From the NCBI GenBank assembly GCA_963787375.1, contig CAWBCR010000014.1:1-64000 (forward strand): a DNA stretch of 64,000 nucleotides. Reading direction: 5' to 3'. This document shows positions 44,801-55,061 of this stretch, one piece after another (within the stretch, counting starts at the first letter, position 1; every line of letters starts with the position of its first letter). The translations under genes and the position numbers were made by a program. This DNA comes from CAWBCR01 sp963787375. Lineage in GTDB: Bacteria; Chloroflexota; Anaerolineae; Aggregatilineales; UBA3940. The notes beneath the pieces were generated by a model. The model did no database searches. It was not told the origin of the DNA and was given only the letters and a program-made list of their open reading frames with translations.

Positions 44801-47100
44801 ATGCTCGTCAGACGCCGCACCGAGATCGTCAGCATCCTCGCTATCCTGGCCCTGGCCGCCGGGATGGCTTTCCTGTTCGTCAACCACCACATTGACCGTA
44901 GCTTCATCACCTACCGCTACGCGCGCAATCTGGCCGCCGGGCGCGGCTTCGCCTTCAACCCCGGCCAGCCTGATCTGAGTAGCGCGGTCGCGCCGCTGTA
45001 CGTGTTCCTGTTGAGCATCGGCGCTGACTTTGCTGCCGACCTGCCGCTGCTGAGCAATACCATCGGCGCGCTGGCCGTGGCGCTCGGCGGGCTGGCGATG
45101 TTTGGCATCGCGCTGCCAAAGCAGGATGCTCCCCCTGCCGGCGAGAAGCCACCCGCCCGCAGCGGCCTCGACGTGTTCACGGCGGCGCTGGCTGCCGGGG
45201 TGTACGTTGTCTTGCCGCTGCTGTGGGTGTCGCTGGGGCTTGAGACGGCGCTGTGGATGGCGCTGGGGCTGGGCGCGCTGTGGCTGCACCAGCGTGGATG
45301 GGGCACAGGCGCGGCGCTGCTGCTGGCCTTCGCCACGCTGATGCGGCCTGAGATCGGCGCGTTGGCCGTGGTGCTGGTCGCCGATTCGGTGCTGAATGGC
45401 AGGCCCGTGCGGCTGCTGCCGGGCGGATTGTACGCCGGTGTGGTCGTGTTCGGCGTGGTGCTGATGTCGGCGGCGGTGAACCATGGCGGCCCGCTGCCGG
45501 GCCTGCCGGTGGCGCTGCCGGGCGTTGGCCTGCCTGACGCAATCGGCGCGACGGTCTTCACCGGGCTGCCGGCGCTGATGCTTGCGCTGGGCGCGGCTTC
45601 GCCGCTGTGGGCCGCCGGCGGGCTGCTGGCGCTGATCGGGCTGCTGCGGCTCTCTAAGGAAAGCTGGGCGCTGCGGCTGGCCGCGTGGGCGGTGTTGAGC
45701 CTCATCGTGCTGGGGATCGCGCGGGCGGCGGTCTATCCGTGGAGCTTCGCGCCGCTCGCCCCGGCGCTGGCAGCGCTGATAGCGCTGGGCGCGCGCTGGC
45801 TGATCGAGCGACTCCGGCAGGTCGGCTGCGCCTGGCAGGGGGCGCGCTGTGCACGCTGCTGATGGCCGGCGCAGGTGGCCACGCGACCTATACGATTCTG
45901 TCTGCTGACCCTGCTGTGCCGCAAACCTGGCCGGCGCTGGCCCCCACGCCGGTCGAAGTGGGCTTCACGCAGGCGGGCGCGTGGCTCCAGGCCAACGCCC
46001 CACCCGGCGCGCAGGTCGGCGCGGCGCAGATCGGCGTGCTGGGCTACGTGTCGGACCTGCCGCTGCTGGACTATCGCGGCTCGCTCCAGCCGGAGATCGA
46101 GCAGGCGCAGGCGCGCGGCGACGGCCTGTGGTGGATCGACGAATACCAGCCGGATTACCTGGTGCTGCGCGCCTCGCTGATCGACGCACTGAAAGCCGAG
46201 GGGCTGGCCGACGACCCCTGGTTTGGCGCGACCTACGCCGAAGCGATCCGCTTCCCGGTGGCCGAAGGCAGCGCCGATCCGCTGGTCATCCTGGCGCGGG
46301 AGGCGACCTCGCCGCCGCTGGCCCCGCAGTTCACGGGTATGGTGGCGCTGAACGACCAGCTGGTCGTCAATGGCATCGCCACCGACTTCTCGCTGACGCC
46401 GCTCGACATGAACCGCATGGGCCGCGTGCGCGTTGAATGGTTGCTCAACGCGCCGGTCAGCGCGCCGCTGTATACCGCGATCCTGGTCGAGAGCCGCGAT
46501 GGGTCGGTCGCCGCGCTGGGCGGCACGCGCCAGCTTCACTTTGAGCGCTGGCCCACCCGCCACCTGATCACCACCTACTACACCATCCAGCTTGCGCCAT
46601 CGCTGCCACCTGGCGTGTATGACATTTCGGTCGGCACCGGGCCCGACCCGTTTACGCTGACGTGGACGCCGGTCGCGCAGGCCAAAGTGCCGTTCCCCAC
46701 CTCCGAGTTCGTGGGGGCCGTCTCCGGCACGCGCGCCGAGTTCGGCGACATCGCGCTGCTGGGCTACCGGCTGGCGCGCAACGCTGACCAGCTCGAAGTG
46801 GTGCTGATGTGGCAGGCCATCCGCGCGCCGCACGCCAATTACCGGGTCTTCATCCAGGTGCGCAGCCAGCAGGGTGCGATCCTGGCGCATCAGGAAGTCG
46901 AGCCGCACGGCGGCGGCTACCCCACCTCGATCTGGTCGGCGGGCGAGCGCGTGCCCGACACCTATGACCTCGACATCAGCCAGCTTCCACCCGGCGACTA
47001 CGCGGTGTTCGTCGGGCTGCTGAACCCGGACGGCAGCCGCATGATCACCACCGGCGGGCAGGATGCGGTAGAAGTGGGCCGCGTGACCCTCGGGGGGTAG
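44801..47100 (+). pseudogene. membrane glycosyltransferase-like protein (ArnT/PMT-like), frameshifted
   Basis: The first frame (44801 to about 45840) has nine or so hydrophobic segments and the loop HIDRSFITYRYARNLAAGRGFAFN, which resembles the first periplasmic loop of lipid-linked sugar transferases. The second frame runs to 47100 with further helices and an extracytoplasmic beta-rich domain. The joined protein has about 765 residues. The frame changes near 45840. One indel may be a sequence error. It may glycosylate envelope components. Confidence 0.7.
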
Positions 47101-47179
47101 GGGCCGCCCCCGCGTGACAACCCGCCCATTCTGGCTACAATTAACCATCAGAACCGCACATCACGGAAGAGGGGAGTGC

Positions 47180-47488
47180 ATGAGCGTCATTCAACGCTTT
47201 GGCATGGACATGGTCATCATCGGCATCTTCGGCGCGGCGATCTACGCCTTCCTGATCATGCCCCGCCAGCGCGCGTTCAAGCGCCGCCAGCAGTTCGTCA
47301 ACACGATCCAGACCGGCATGATGGTCACGACCTACGGCGGCATCATCGGCACGGTGCGGGAGATCAACGACAAGCGCGGCACGGTCAAGGTCGAGATCGC
47401 CGATGGCGTGCTGGTCGACATGCTGGCGATTGCCGTCATGCAGGAGTTCGACCCGAACAAGCCTGTTGGCCAGCAAAACACGGACTGA
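47180..47488 (+). CDS. yajC: preprotein translocase subunit YajC
   Basis: 102 residues from ATG at 47180 with GGGGAG before it. One N-terminal membrane helix (IIGIFGAAIYAFLIM) is followed by RQRAFKRRQQFVNTIQTGMM and the fold segment GGIIGTVREI. YajC associates with SecDF. Here secD-secF lie 2.4 kb downstream rather than adjacent. Confidence 0.92.
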   Translation: MSVIQRFGMDMVIIGIFGAAIYAFLIMPRQRAFKRRQQFVNTIQTGMMVTTYGGIIGTVREINDKRGTVKVEIADGVLVDMLAIAVMQEFDPNKPVGQQNTD

Positions 47489-47511
47489 GGCGGCCAGCAG
47501 GGGGATCGGCT

Positions 47512-48243
47512 GTGCAGATTCAGGTGGCGGTAGCCAAGATCGGTAAATACGCCGTCAGCGAGAGCGGCGACACGCTGGAAGTTATCGAGCGTCCCAACGG
47601 GGGCCTTTCGATGGTGCTGGCCGACGGCCAGCGCTCCGGCAAAGCCGCCAAAACGATCAGCACGCTGGTGACCAGCAAGGCCATCTCGCTGCTGGCCGAG
47701 GGCGTGCGCGACGGGGCCGCCGCGCGCGCCACGCACGATTACCTGTTCACGCAGCGCGGGGGCAAGGTGTCGGCCACGTTGAACATCGTGTCGGTCGACA
47801 TGATCAGCAAGACGCTGGTGCTGTCGCGCAACAGCCACTGCCCGGTCGTGGTGCAGACCGGCCCCGGCGCGCAGCTTCTGCTCGATGAGCCCGCCCCGCC
47901 GATTGGCGTGCATCGCGGCACCAAGCCGCAGATCAAAGAGCTGCCGCTGGCAATCGGCATGGTCGCCGCGATCTTCACCGATGGCATTCAGGCGGCGGGC
48001 GAGCACAGCAAGGATCCGCTCGACGTGCCGGCGCTGCTCGACGCGCTGTACCGCCAGCATATCGACGCCCCGGCCATCGCGCGGCCTATCGCCGACGCGC
48101 TGCTGGCCGAGGCCTGCCGCCGCGACAGTGGCCGCCCTGCCGACGATATGTCGGTGCTGGTTGTCGCCGTCGCACCGGCTGCGCCCGACGAGGTGCGCCG
48201 TATGTCGGTCACCTTCCCGATCCCGCCCGTGCTCAGGCCGTAA
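47512..48243 (+). CDS. SpoIIE/PP2C-type serine phosphatase domain protein
   Basis: 243 residues from GTG at 47512. The domain runs from SESGDTLEVIERPNGG through LADGQRSGKAAKTISTLV (metal-binding DG), LNIVSVDMISKTLVLSRNSHCP, IFTDGIQAAGE and PADDMSVLVV, the signatures of SpoIIE/RsbU phosphatases. No membrane or sensor domain. Such enzymes dephosphorylate anti-anti-sigma factors or related proteins. No partner is visible nearby. 14 nt separates it from the TrkA-like gene. Confidence 0.8.
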   Translation: MQIQVAVAKIGKYAVSESGDTLEVIERPNGGLSMVLADGQRSGKAAKTISTLVTSKAISLLAEGVRDGAAARATHDYLFTQRGGKVSATLNIVSVDMISKTLVLSRNSHCPVVVQTGPGAQLLLDEPAPPIGVHRGTKPQIKELPLAIGMVAAIFTDGIQAAGEHSKDPLDVPALLDALYRQHIDAPAIARPIADALLAEACRRDSGRPADDMSVLVVAVAPAAPDEVRRMSVTFPIPPVLRP

Positions 48244-48257
48244 CAGGAGGGCCGGCT

Positions 48258-49348
48258 ATGACGTTTGCCACAACGCGTGCGGAAGCCGTCGAAGCCTACC
48301 ACAGCCGCTCGATCCGGCGGCGGGTCAATGATTCTCTGCGCAACTCGTGGGTGCTTGTACGTGAGTTCCGGGATGGGCTGCTGCTGTTCATCGTCATCCT
48401 GCTCGTCGGGGCGTGGACCTTCAAGCTGCTGTGGGACATGACGCATCCCAGCATTCGCTTCATCGAATCGCTGTTCCACATGATGGCCATCACATTCTTC
48501 CAGCCCACGCTTGATTTCCCCGGCGAGTGGTACCTCGACGTCTACTTTTCGTTATGCCGCTGCTGGGCGTGATCGCGCTGGCACATGGTCTGGCCGATTT
48601 CGCCGCGCTGCTGTTCAACCGCCGCGCACATGAGGGTCAATGGGAGGAAGCCGTGGCCTCTACTTTCAAGGATCACATTATCATCGCCGGGCTGGGGCAC
48701 CTGGGCATCCGGGTGATCCGCGAGCTGGTGGTGCTCGACGAGGAAGTGGTTGTTATCGAGAAGAACACCGAGTCGCCGCGCTTTGACGAGGCGCGCTCCT
48801 ATGGCGTGCCGATCATCACTGGCGACGCGCGCAATCCCGAAGTCCTCAAGCGGGCGGGTCTCGAACATGCCATGTCGCTGATCATCTGCACCAACGACGA
48901 CCTCGCCAACTTGCAGATCGCCAGCCGCGTGCGCGAGGTCAACCCCAGCATCCGGCTTGTCATGCGCATGTTTGACGACGAGTTCGCGCGCAGCATGGCC
49001 GACCGCTTCGACGTGAGCGCTGTGATGAGCGCCTCGATGATGGCTGCGCCGGCCTTCGCCGGGGCAGCAGCCGGCACCGAGATCGTCCAGACCTTCCGCG
49101 TTGCCGACCAGACCCTGACCATGGGGCGCATCGAGGTGCGGGCCGGCACTCGCCTGGATGGCAGCAGCATCCAGGCTGTCGAAGAAGAGCTGGACCTGTC
49201 GGTCGTGCTGCTGCAATCGGGCGAGATGGTCGACGTGCGGCCCCAGATGGATGCCGTGCTGCACGCCGGCGACGTGGTCGCCGTGGTGGCCACGCTGCCG
49301 CGCATCAAGGAGCTGGCCTCGCGCTGGAACCGGCCTAACCTGATATGA
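48258..49348 (+). pseudogene. TrkA-N/TrkA-C protein with N-terminal membrane part, frameshifted
   Basis: The first frame (to about 48550) has one membrane helix (LLLFIVILLVGAWTF) and a re-entrant-like segment (FHMMAITFFQP). The second frame continues with another helix, then a RCK domain: IIAGLGHLGIRVIREL, VVIEKN, IITGDARNPEVL and a TrkA-C-like end. The usual filter T-x-GYG is not present (MAITFFQPTLDF instead). It is probably a ligand-gated ion channel or a nonselective relative. The single indel near 48550 looks like a sequence error. Confidence 0.75.
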
Positions 49349-49734
49349 CCGACGAGGATGGCAGACGCCGGCTAAAGGTGGCCGTCGTCGGCCCCTCGGC
49401 GGCGGGCAAATCGACGCTGGTCAATGCGCTGCGTGAAGCCGGCTACAACGCGCGCCACGTCGCACAGGAGCATTCCTATGTCAAAGACATGTGGCAGCGT
49501 TTTGTGCAGCCCGACACGCTGATCTACCTTGACGTCAGTTTCGCCGAGTTGCAGCGCCGCCGCCCCGGCGAGTGGGGCCCGCAGCGCCACGCGCAGGAAG
49601 TCGAGCGGCTGGCACACGCCCGCCAGCACTGTGACCTTTACATCCCCACCGATGGTCTGGCTGCACAGGAAGTCCGCGAGCAGGCGCTGGCGTTTCTGCG
49701 CCATTTGCCACCTTCGTCCGAGACGCCGGCTTGA
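49345..49734 (+). CDS. P-loop NTPase-like protein
   Basis: 129 residues. The ATG overlaps the TrkA stop (ATGA). Walker A is VVGPSAAGKSTLVNAL (about residues 14-29), with YLDVSFAELQRRRP in place of a clear Walker B. It resembles small kinases or GTPase-like proteins of unknown role. Coupling to the TrkA gene suggests a joint function, but none can be named. Confidence 0.7.
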   Translation: MTDEDGRRRLKVAVVGPSAAGKSTLVNALREAGYNARHVAQEHSYVKDMWQRFVQPDTLIYLDVSFAELQRRRPGEWGPQRHAQEVERLAHARQHCDLYIPTDGLAAQEVREQALAFLRHLPPSSETPA

Positions 49735-49780
49735 AGCCCCGCCGCAGGTCATATAGCGCGTCCTCCATACGCCTCGCTTA

Positions 49781-49810
49781 TTGACAATCGCCCGCCGTAA
49801 GCGTTAAGAT
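49781..49810 (+). promoter_or_regulatory. secD promoter
   Basis: TTGACA (49781-49786) and TAAGAT (49805-49810) are 18 nt apart, giving a leader of about 45 nt before the GTG at 49862. Confidence 0.6.
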
Positions 49811-49861
49811 ACCGCCCGTTGCCATGTCACACCGCAAACAAACATGGTGAGGAGTGCGTCC

Positions 49862-51430
49862 GTGGAGATTTTCTTGTACGTATGGCTTGGCGCATGCGTG
49901 ATAGCTGCTGCCGCGCTGTTTATCCTGCGCCCTGGCCGTTATGTCGCCTGGCTGACGTTTATCATCCTGCTGGCCGCTTTTGCCGGATGGGTCAGCCTGC
50001 CGAGCAATCCCGGCATTAAGATCGACCTCAATGGCGACGGCCAGCCTGACATTAACATGCCCCTCAAGTTTCGTGAGGGCCTGGACCTCGCCGGCGGCGT
50101 CAAGGTGCTGTTGAGCGCCGACCTGCCTCCTGGGCAGAGCCCGCCTGCTGGCGCGATGGACGAAGTGCGCCGCATTGTCGCCAGCCGTATCGACAGCCTC
50201 GGCGCGCTGGAGCCTGTCGTGCAGCTTCAGGGCGAGCAGCGCATTATCGTCGAGCTGCCGGGCTACGAAAACCCCGAAGCCGCCGTCTCGCTGATCCGCC
50301 AGACGGCCCAGCTTGAGTTTGTCGAAGTGCCCCAGCCAGTCCCACAGGGCACCAAAATCCTGACGACCTACGAGCAGGAGCGGCAGGCCGGCCAGGCCAC
50401 CGGGCCGACGGCAACCCCTGAGCCGGGCATTACGCCTCAAGCGACTGCCACCGCCGAGCCGACGCCAACCGCCGACGCGACGGCGCAGGCTGCCGGTACG
50501 CCCGCTGCCGGGCTGACGCCCGATACGAGCGGAACTCCGCAGGGCCCCGTCTACCAGACGGTCATGACTGGCGAGATTATCCAGACCGCCGACGTGCAGA
50601 TCGACCGCACCACCGGCTCGCCGCTGGTGCAGTTCACGCTGACGCCGGACGGCGCTAAGCAGTTCAGCGACTACACTTCGGCGCACGTCGGGGGTTACCT
50701 GGCGATTGTGCTGGATGGCGTGGTGGTGTCCTCGCCGCAGATCCAGACCGCCATCACCGGCGGTCAGGGCTCCATCACCGGCAAGTTCACGCTCGAAGAA
50801 GCGACCACGCTCGCCACGCAGCTTCGCTACGGTGCGCTGCCCATCGCGCTCAAGGTCGAATTGACCAGCACGGTTGGCCCCACGCTGGGCCAGATTTCGG
50901 TCCAGGACAGCATCCGTGCCGGCCTGATCGGTATCGGCGTGGTGCTGCTGTTCATGCTGGTCTACTACCGCATTCCGGGCATCTCGGCGGCGCTGGCGCT
51001 GATCGTCTTCGCCATGCTGAACCTGATGATCTTCAAGCTCATCCCGGTCACGATGACCCTGCCGGCCATCACCGGCTTCCTGATCTCCGTCGGCACGGCG
51101 GTAGACGGCAACATCCTGATTTTTGAGCGGCTGAAAGAAGAGCTGCGCCTGGGCAAGACCATCGACAAGGCGATCCTGGCCGGCTTCGACCGTGCCTGGA
51201 CATCCATCCGTGACTCGAACCTGTCGACGCTCATCATCTGCGCCATCCTGTATGGCTTCGGCACCAGCTTTGGCGCGGGTGCGGTGCGCGGCTTCGCCGT
51301 GACGCTGGCCCTGGGCTTGCTGCTCAACCTGTTCACGGCCATCACCGTGACGCGCACCTTCCTGCACTTCATCATGCTGCCGCTCGACAACGAGATGTTG
51401 ACCAACCGCAAGTGGCTGCTGGGGCTCTAG
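49862..51430 (+). CDS. secD: protein translocase subunit SecD
   Basis: 522 residues from GTG at 49862 with GAGGAG before it. ATG at 49844 is an alternative. Six membrane segments are expected. The P1 domain carries GLDLAGGVKVLL, and the C-terminal block holds AVDGNILIFERLKEELRLGK. Residues about 175-225 are a Pro/Thr/Ala-rich insertion (TATPEPGITPQATATAEPTP) inside the periplasmic region, not seen in the enterobacterial protein. SecDF uses the proton gradient to assist export. secF follows 12 nt later. Confidence 0.95.
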   Translation: MEIFLYVWLGACVIAAAALFILRPGRYVAWLTFIILLAAFAGWVSLPSNPGIKIDLNGDGQPDINMPLKFREGLDLAGGVKVLLSADLPPGQSPPAGAMDEVRRIVASRIDSLGALEPVVQLQGEQRIIVELPGYENPEAAVSLIRQTAQLEFVEVPQPVPQGTKILTTYEQERQAGQATGPTATPEPGITPQATATAEPTPTADATAQAAGTPAAGLTPDTSGTPQGPVYQTVMTGEIIQTADVQIDRTTGSPLVQFTLTPDGAKQFSDYTSAHVGGYLAIVLDGVVVSSPQIQTAITGGQGSITGKFTLEEATTLATQLRYGALPIALKVELTSTVGPTLGQISVQDSIRAGLIGIGVVLLFMLVYYRIPGISAALALIVFAMLNLMIFKLIPVTMTLPAITGFLISVGTAVDGNILIFERLKEELRLGKTIDKAILAGFDRAWTSIRDSNLSTLIICAILYGFGTSFGAGAVRGFAVTLALGLLLNLFTAITVTRTFLHFIMLPLDNEMLTNRKWLLGL

Positions 51431-51442
51431 AGGGGGTCTGGG

Positions 51443-52381
51443 ATGTTTTCCAACTTTGTACAGCGACGTAACTACTACTACCTGATCTCGGCCCTCGTCA
51501 TCGTGCCGGGCATCATCGCCATGGTCTACTCGACACTCACCTTTGGCGCGCCGGTCAAGCTGAGCATCGACTTCAGGGGCGGCAGCCTGTTCATTGTGCA
51601 GTTTGAAGGCACCGCCACCGAGACGGCCATCCGCCAGGTTTACACACAGTTCGGGCAGGACGATCCTGTCATCCAGCGGCTGGGCGATCCGTCTGAGAAC
51701 CGCTGGCAGATCCGGGCCGGCGCGCTGTCTGCCGACCAGCAGGCGGCGTTGAAGACCCAGCTTGAACAGAAGATCGCGCCAATCAACAATAACCTCTCAA
51801 CCCTTGACGTCATCTCACCTGTCGTCGGCAACGAGGTGACCACCGCTGCCATCCTGGCGACCCTCGCCGCGGCGGTCATCATCCTGGGCTTCATCTGGTT
51901 CGCCTTCCGCCGGCTGCCGCACGCCATCCGCTACGGCGCGTGTGCCATCGCCGCCATGCTCCACGACGTGCTGGTCGCGATGGGCGTGATGTCGATCCTG
52001 GGGCTGCTGTTCGGCTGGGAGGTCGATGCGCTGTTCCTGACGGCCATGCTGACCGTCGTCGGCTACTCGGTGCAGGACACCATCGTCATGTTCGACCGCA
52101 TCCGCGAGAACCTGCCCAAGTATCGTGGTGAGGACTACGAGACGGTCGTCAACCGCTCGGTGCTGGAGACCATCCACCGCTCGCTGGCCACCCAGCTAAA
52201 CGCGGTGTTCGTGATGGTCGCCATCCTGCTGTTTGGCGGCGCGACGATCAAGCAGTTCATCGCCATCATGCTCATTGGCCTGACCAGCGGTACGTACTCC
52301 TCGATCTTCAATGCCGTGCCGCTGCTCGTCTCATGGGAGAATGGCGAGCTGCCCTTCACCAAGAAGCAGGCGACCGTCTAG
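51443..52381 (+). CDS. secF: protein translocase subunit SecF
   Basis: 312 residues. LSIDFRGGSLFIVQFEG near the start, the loop SVQDTIVMFDRIREN and a C-terminus ending with LPFTKKQATV. Six membrane segments. It forms the SecDF complex with the preceding gene. Confidence 0.96.
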   Translation: MFSNFVQRRNYYYLISALVIVPGIIAMVYSTLTFGAPVKLSIDFRGGSLFIVQFEGTATETAIRQVYTQFGQDDPVIQRLGDPSENRWQIRAGALSADQQAALKTQLEQKIAPINNNLSTLDVISPVVGNEVTTAAILATLAAAVIILGFIWFAFRRLPHAIRYGACAIAAMLHDVLVAMGVMSILGLLFGWEVDALFLTAMLTVVGYSVQDTIVMFDRIRENLPKYRGEDYETVVNRSVLETIHRSLATQLNAVFVMVAILLFGGATIKQFIAIMLIGLTSGTYSSIFNAVPLLVSWENGELPFTKKQATV

Positions 52382-52482
52382 CGGCTGCACGCAAATCACA
52401 CAACCTGTGCTACTATAGAGGCGTGCTGGCGGTGAGACGGCCAGCGCGCCTTTTGCGTCACGCACCCATAGCGAGGATCGCC

Positions 52483-53428
52483 ATGCGCGCGCTTATCTTC
52501 GACGGCAGCCTGCGCTACGACACCGCCTATCCGACCCCCAACCTGCCCGCAGGACACGCGCTGGTCCACGTGGCGAAGGCCGGGGTATGCAACACCGACC
52601 TTGAGCTGGTGAAGGGCTACATGGGCTTCTCAGGCGTGCTGGGGCACGAATTTGTGGGCGTGGTCGAGGGTGGGGCGCTCGACGGACGGCGTGTCGTGGG
52701 CGAGATCAACCTGGCCTGCGGCCAGTGCCCGACCTGCCTGAGTGGGATGCCCACCCAGTGCCCCAACCGGACCACGCTGGGCATCGACCGCCACGACGGG
52801 GCCTTCGCCGATTACCTGGCGCTGCCCGTCGAAAACCTGCACCCGCTGCCTGAACTCGGTTGCTGACGAACAGGCGGTGTTCGTTGAGCCGCTGGCGGCA
52901 GGACTGCAAACGCTGCACCTGACGCACGTCAGCCCGCACGACCGCGTCGTGCTGCTGGGAGCGGGCAAGCTGGGGCTGCTGACGGCGCAGGTCATCGCGC
53001 TGACCGGCTGCGACCTGGCCGTCGTCGCTCGCCATGAGCACCAGCTCGATCTGCTGCGCGGCTGGGGGATCGCCGCTGCCCGCTTTGAGGACCTTGCGCC
53101 GCACCATGCCGACATCGCCATCGACTGCACCGGCACGTCGCAGGGCTTTGCCGACGCGCTGGCGCTGGTCAGGCCGCGCGGCGTGGTGCATCTCAAGAGT
53201 ACCTATGAGGGTCTGCCGCACGCTGATCTGACCCGAATGGTGGTCGATGAAGTGCGGGTGCAGTCGTCGCGCTGCGGCCCATTCGACGCGGCCATCCGGC
53301 TGCTGGCGCGCGGCCTGATCGACGTCGAGCCGCTGATCGACGCCCGCTACCCGCTCGACGAAGGCGTCGCAGCGCTGGCGCACGCCGCCCGCCGGGGGGC
53401 GCTCAAGGTGCTGCTGACCATCGCCTGA
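52483..53428 (+). pseudogene. zinc-dependent alcohol dehydrogenase (MDR family), frameshifted
   Basis: The first frame (to about 52855) has the catalytic-zinc region GVCNTDLELVKGYMG and GHEFVGVVE, and the structural zinc cysteines CGQCPTC...MPTQCPNR. The second frame has AVFVEPLAAGL, the Rossmann motif VVLLGAGKLGLLTAQVIAL, and a C-terminus ending LLTIA. Adding one base near 52852 restores LPDNSVADEQAVF. The joined 315 residues are short but normal for sorbitol/threonine dehydrogenase-like enzymes. Substrate unknown. Confidence 0.85.
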
Positions 53429-53446
53429 CGGGGATGTTCTCCGCCG

Positions 53447-53944
53447 CTACGTCTCCTCGATGTATCGCACCCGCATGTCGAGCAGGCCCAGGCACAGCAC
53501 GTCGCCGTCGTGCAGCAGGCGCGGCTGGTTGTGGTCCAGCCGCTCGTTGTTCACGAACGTGCCATTGGTGCTGCCTAGGTCGACGACGTAGAGCTGGTCG
53601 CCTTTGCGCCGGATGGCGGCGTGCACGCGCGACATGCCCGACTCCCACACCACATCGTCCGGCAGGTCGAGGGTCGGCAGGCCGCGTCCAAAGGTGATTT
53701 GCTCATTGTCCCGCAGCACAAACACCGGCTGTCCGGCGTTGCCTAGGTTCAGCACCAGTTGGGTCTGATCGGTGAAGACGCACTCACGCGTTTCGGTGAC
53801 GGTGAAGACCCGCTCCAACTGGGCAGGTCTCAGGGGGCGGGTGACCCGTGGGAGCGGCTGGCTGGGCAGCAGCGACGCCCCGCACTGCTCGCAGGTCAAC
53901 ACGCCTGACGGGTTCTCGTAGCTACATACCGGGCAGATGCGCAT
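53447..53944 (-). CDS. zinc-ribbon plus FHA domain protein
   Basis: 165 residues. An N-terminal zinc ribbon (CPVCSYENPSGVLTCEQCG) is followed by a linker and an FHA domain (ITFGRGL, SRVHAAIRRKGD, VDLGSTNGTFVNNERL, LHDGDVLCLG). FHA binds phosphothreonine. No kinase of the Ser/Thr type is adjacent. It is the last gene of a minus-strand run with a histidine kinase, so it may read out or localise signalling. Confidence 0.85.
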   Translation of the reverse strand: MRICPVCSYENPSGVLTCEQCGASLLPSQPLPRVTRPLRPAQLERVFTVTETRECVFTDQTQLVLNLGNAGQPVFVLRDNEQITFGRGLPTLDLPDDVVWESGMSRVHAAIRRKGDQLYVVDLGSTNGTFVNNERLDHNQPRLLHDGDVLCLGLLDMRVRYIEET

Positions 53945-54045
53945 ACGCCACCTCCGCCGCTTATGCCGATTACAGCTTACTGTACTCCCATTCTATCAGA
54001 ATTTTCGCGCTGTGGCGCATCGATTCGCGCCGGGGATGCTGCCTC

Positions 54046-55050
54046 CTACTTCTTGCTGCGCTTCTTCTTGTTATCCTTCTTCTTGAACAGGCCGCTCAGG
54101 AAATCCTGAAGCCGGTCCTGCACGACGTTTTCCAGCACCGGCTTGACCAGCGGCCCGCCGACCACCGTCCCGACCAGCCCCACCAGCCCGACCAGCCACT
54201 CGCTGGCGTTCGACGCGCCGATCAGCGGCGAGAGCAGCGGGCGCAGCGCCTGGAAAGGTGGCGTGATATAGGCGAACGTCACGCCCTCGTCGAGGTTATC
54301 CAGCGAATAGCTGATCGTCTCGGTGTTGACGTAGGGCACGATCTCTGGCGCGGCGACGCTGCGCGCGGCGAAAAACGTCCGGCGTGGGAAGTCGGCCAGC
54401 CGCACGCTGATGGCCGGGCAGCGCGCGTATGTGCACAGCGTCGTGCGGACTTTCGTCTCGTCCGGCAGAGTCAGGATCAGCGACGCTGTCGGGGATGCAT
54501 CCAGCGGCTCGAACGATATTTCGCGCAGCAGGAAGCCGCGCCGCGTGCTGAACACGCGCCGCTCGGCGAAGGTCTGCACCTGATCGGTCAGAATTGGCTG
54601 GCCGTCCTGGGTGATGTCGTACATCACCTGCTCGTCGACCAGCACCGCCGCCGCCAGCGCCTCGCTCGGCTTGACGGTCACGCGGTAGGCGGTGACCCGC
54701 GCGCCGATGATCGGGCCTTCGCCTGGCCCGGTGGGTTCCGTGGCGCCGCCCGCCGCGCCGAAGCTCCTCAGGCTCAACGCGTAGACCAGCACTACCCCGC
54801 ACAGCACGGCAGCCACCGGGACGGCAATCGCCGCCGCGATCCACAGCCCGCGCCGCTTGCTCGACCTGATCCGCGCGGCGATAAAGCCCACCAGCCGGCG
54901 CAGCAACCACGCCACGACAATCCCTGCCAGCAGCAGCAGCGCCGCCAGGTAATTGACGAAGAACAGCCCCACCAGCGCCGCGACCAGAATCAGCAGCAGG
55001 ACGCCGCCCAGCACCCACCGTATGCCCCGATTTGCCCCGGATTTCGACAT
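54046..55050 (-). CDS. membrane protein of unknown function
   Basis: 334 residues. Two or three N-terminal membrane segments lie in the first 95 residues. A beta-rich extracytoplasmic domain of about 200 residues follows (VTAYRVTVKPSEALAAAVLV, then TTLCTYARCPAISVRL with two cysteines), with an amphipathic C-terminus ending in a Lys-rich tail (KKKDNKKKRSKK). I do not recognise the family. Its start lies 11 nt after the histidine kinase stop, so they are co-transcribed and could act as sensor and partner. Confidence 0.65.
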   Translation of the reverse strand: MSKSGANRGIRWVLGGVLLLILVAALVGLFFVNYLAALLLLAGIVVAWLLRRLVGFIAARIRSSKRRGLWIAAAIAVPVAAVLCGVVLVYALSLRSFGAAGGATEPTGPGEGPIIGARVTAYRVTVKPSEALAAAVLVDEQVMYDITQDGQPILTDQVQTFAERRVFSTRRGFLLREISFEPLDASPTASLILTLPDETKVRTTLCTYARCPAISVRLADFPRRTFFAARSVAAPEIVPYVNTETISYSLDNLDEGVTFAYITPPFQALRPLLSPLIGASNASEWLVGLVGLVGTVVGGPLVKPVLENVVQDRLQDFLSGLFKKKDNKKKRSKK

Positions 55051-55061
55051 CGCCCTGTGCC

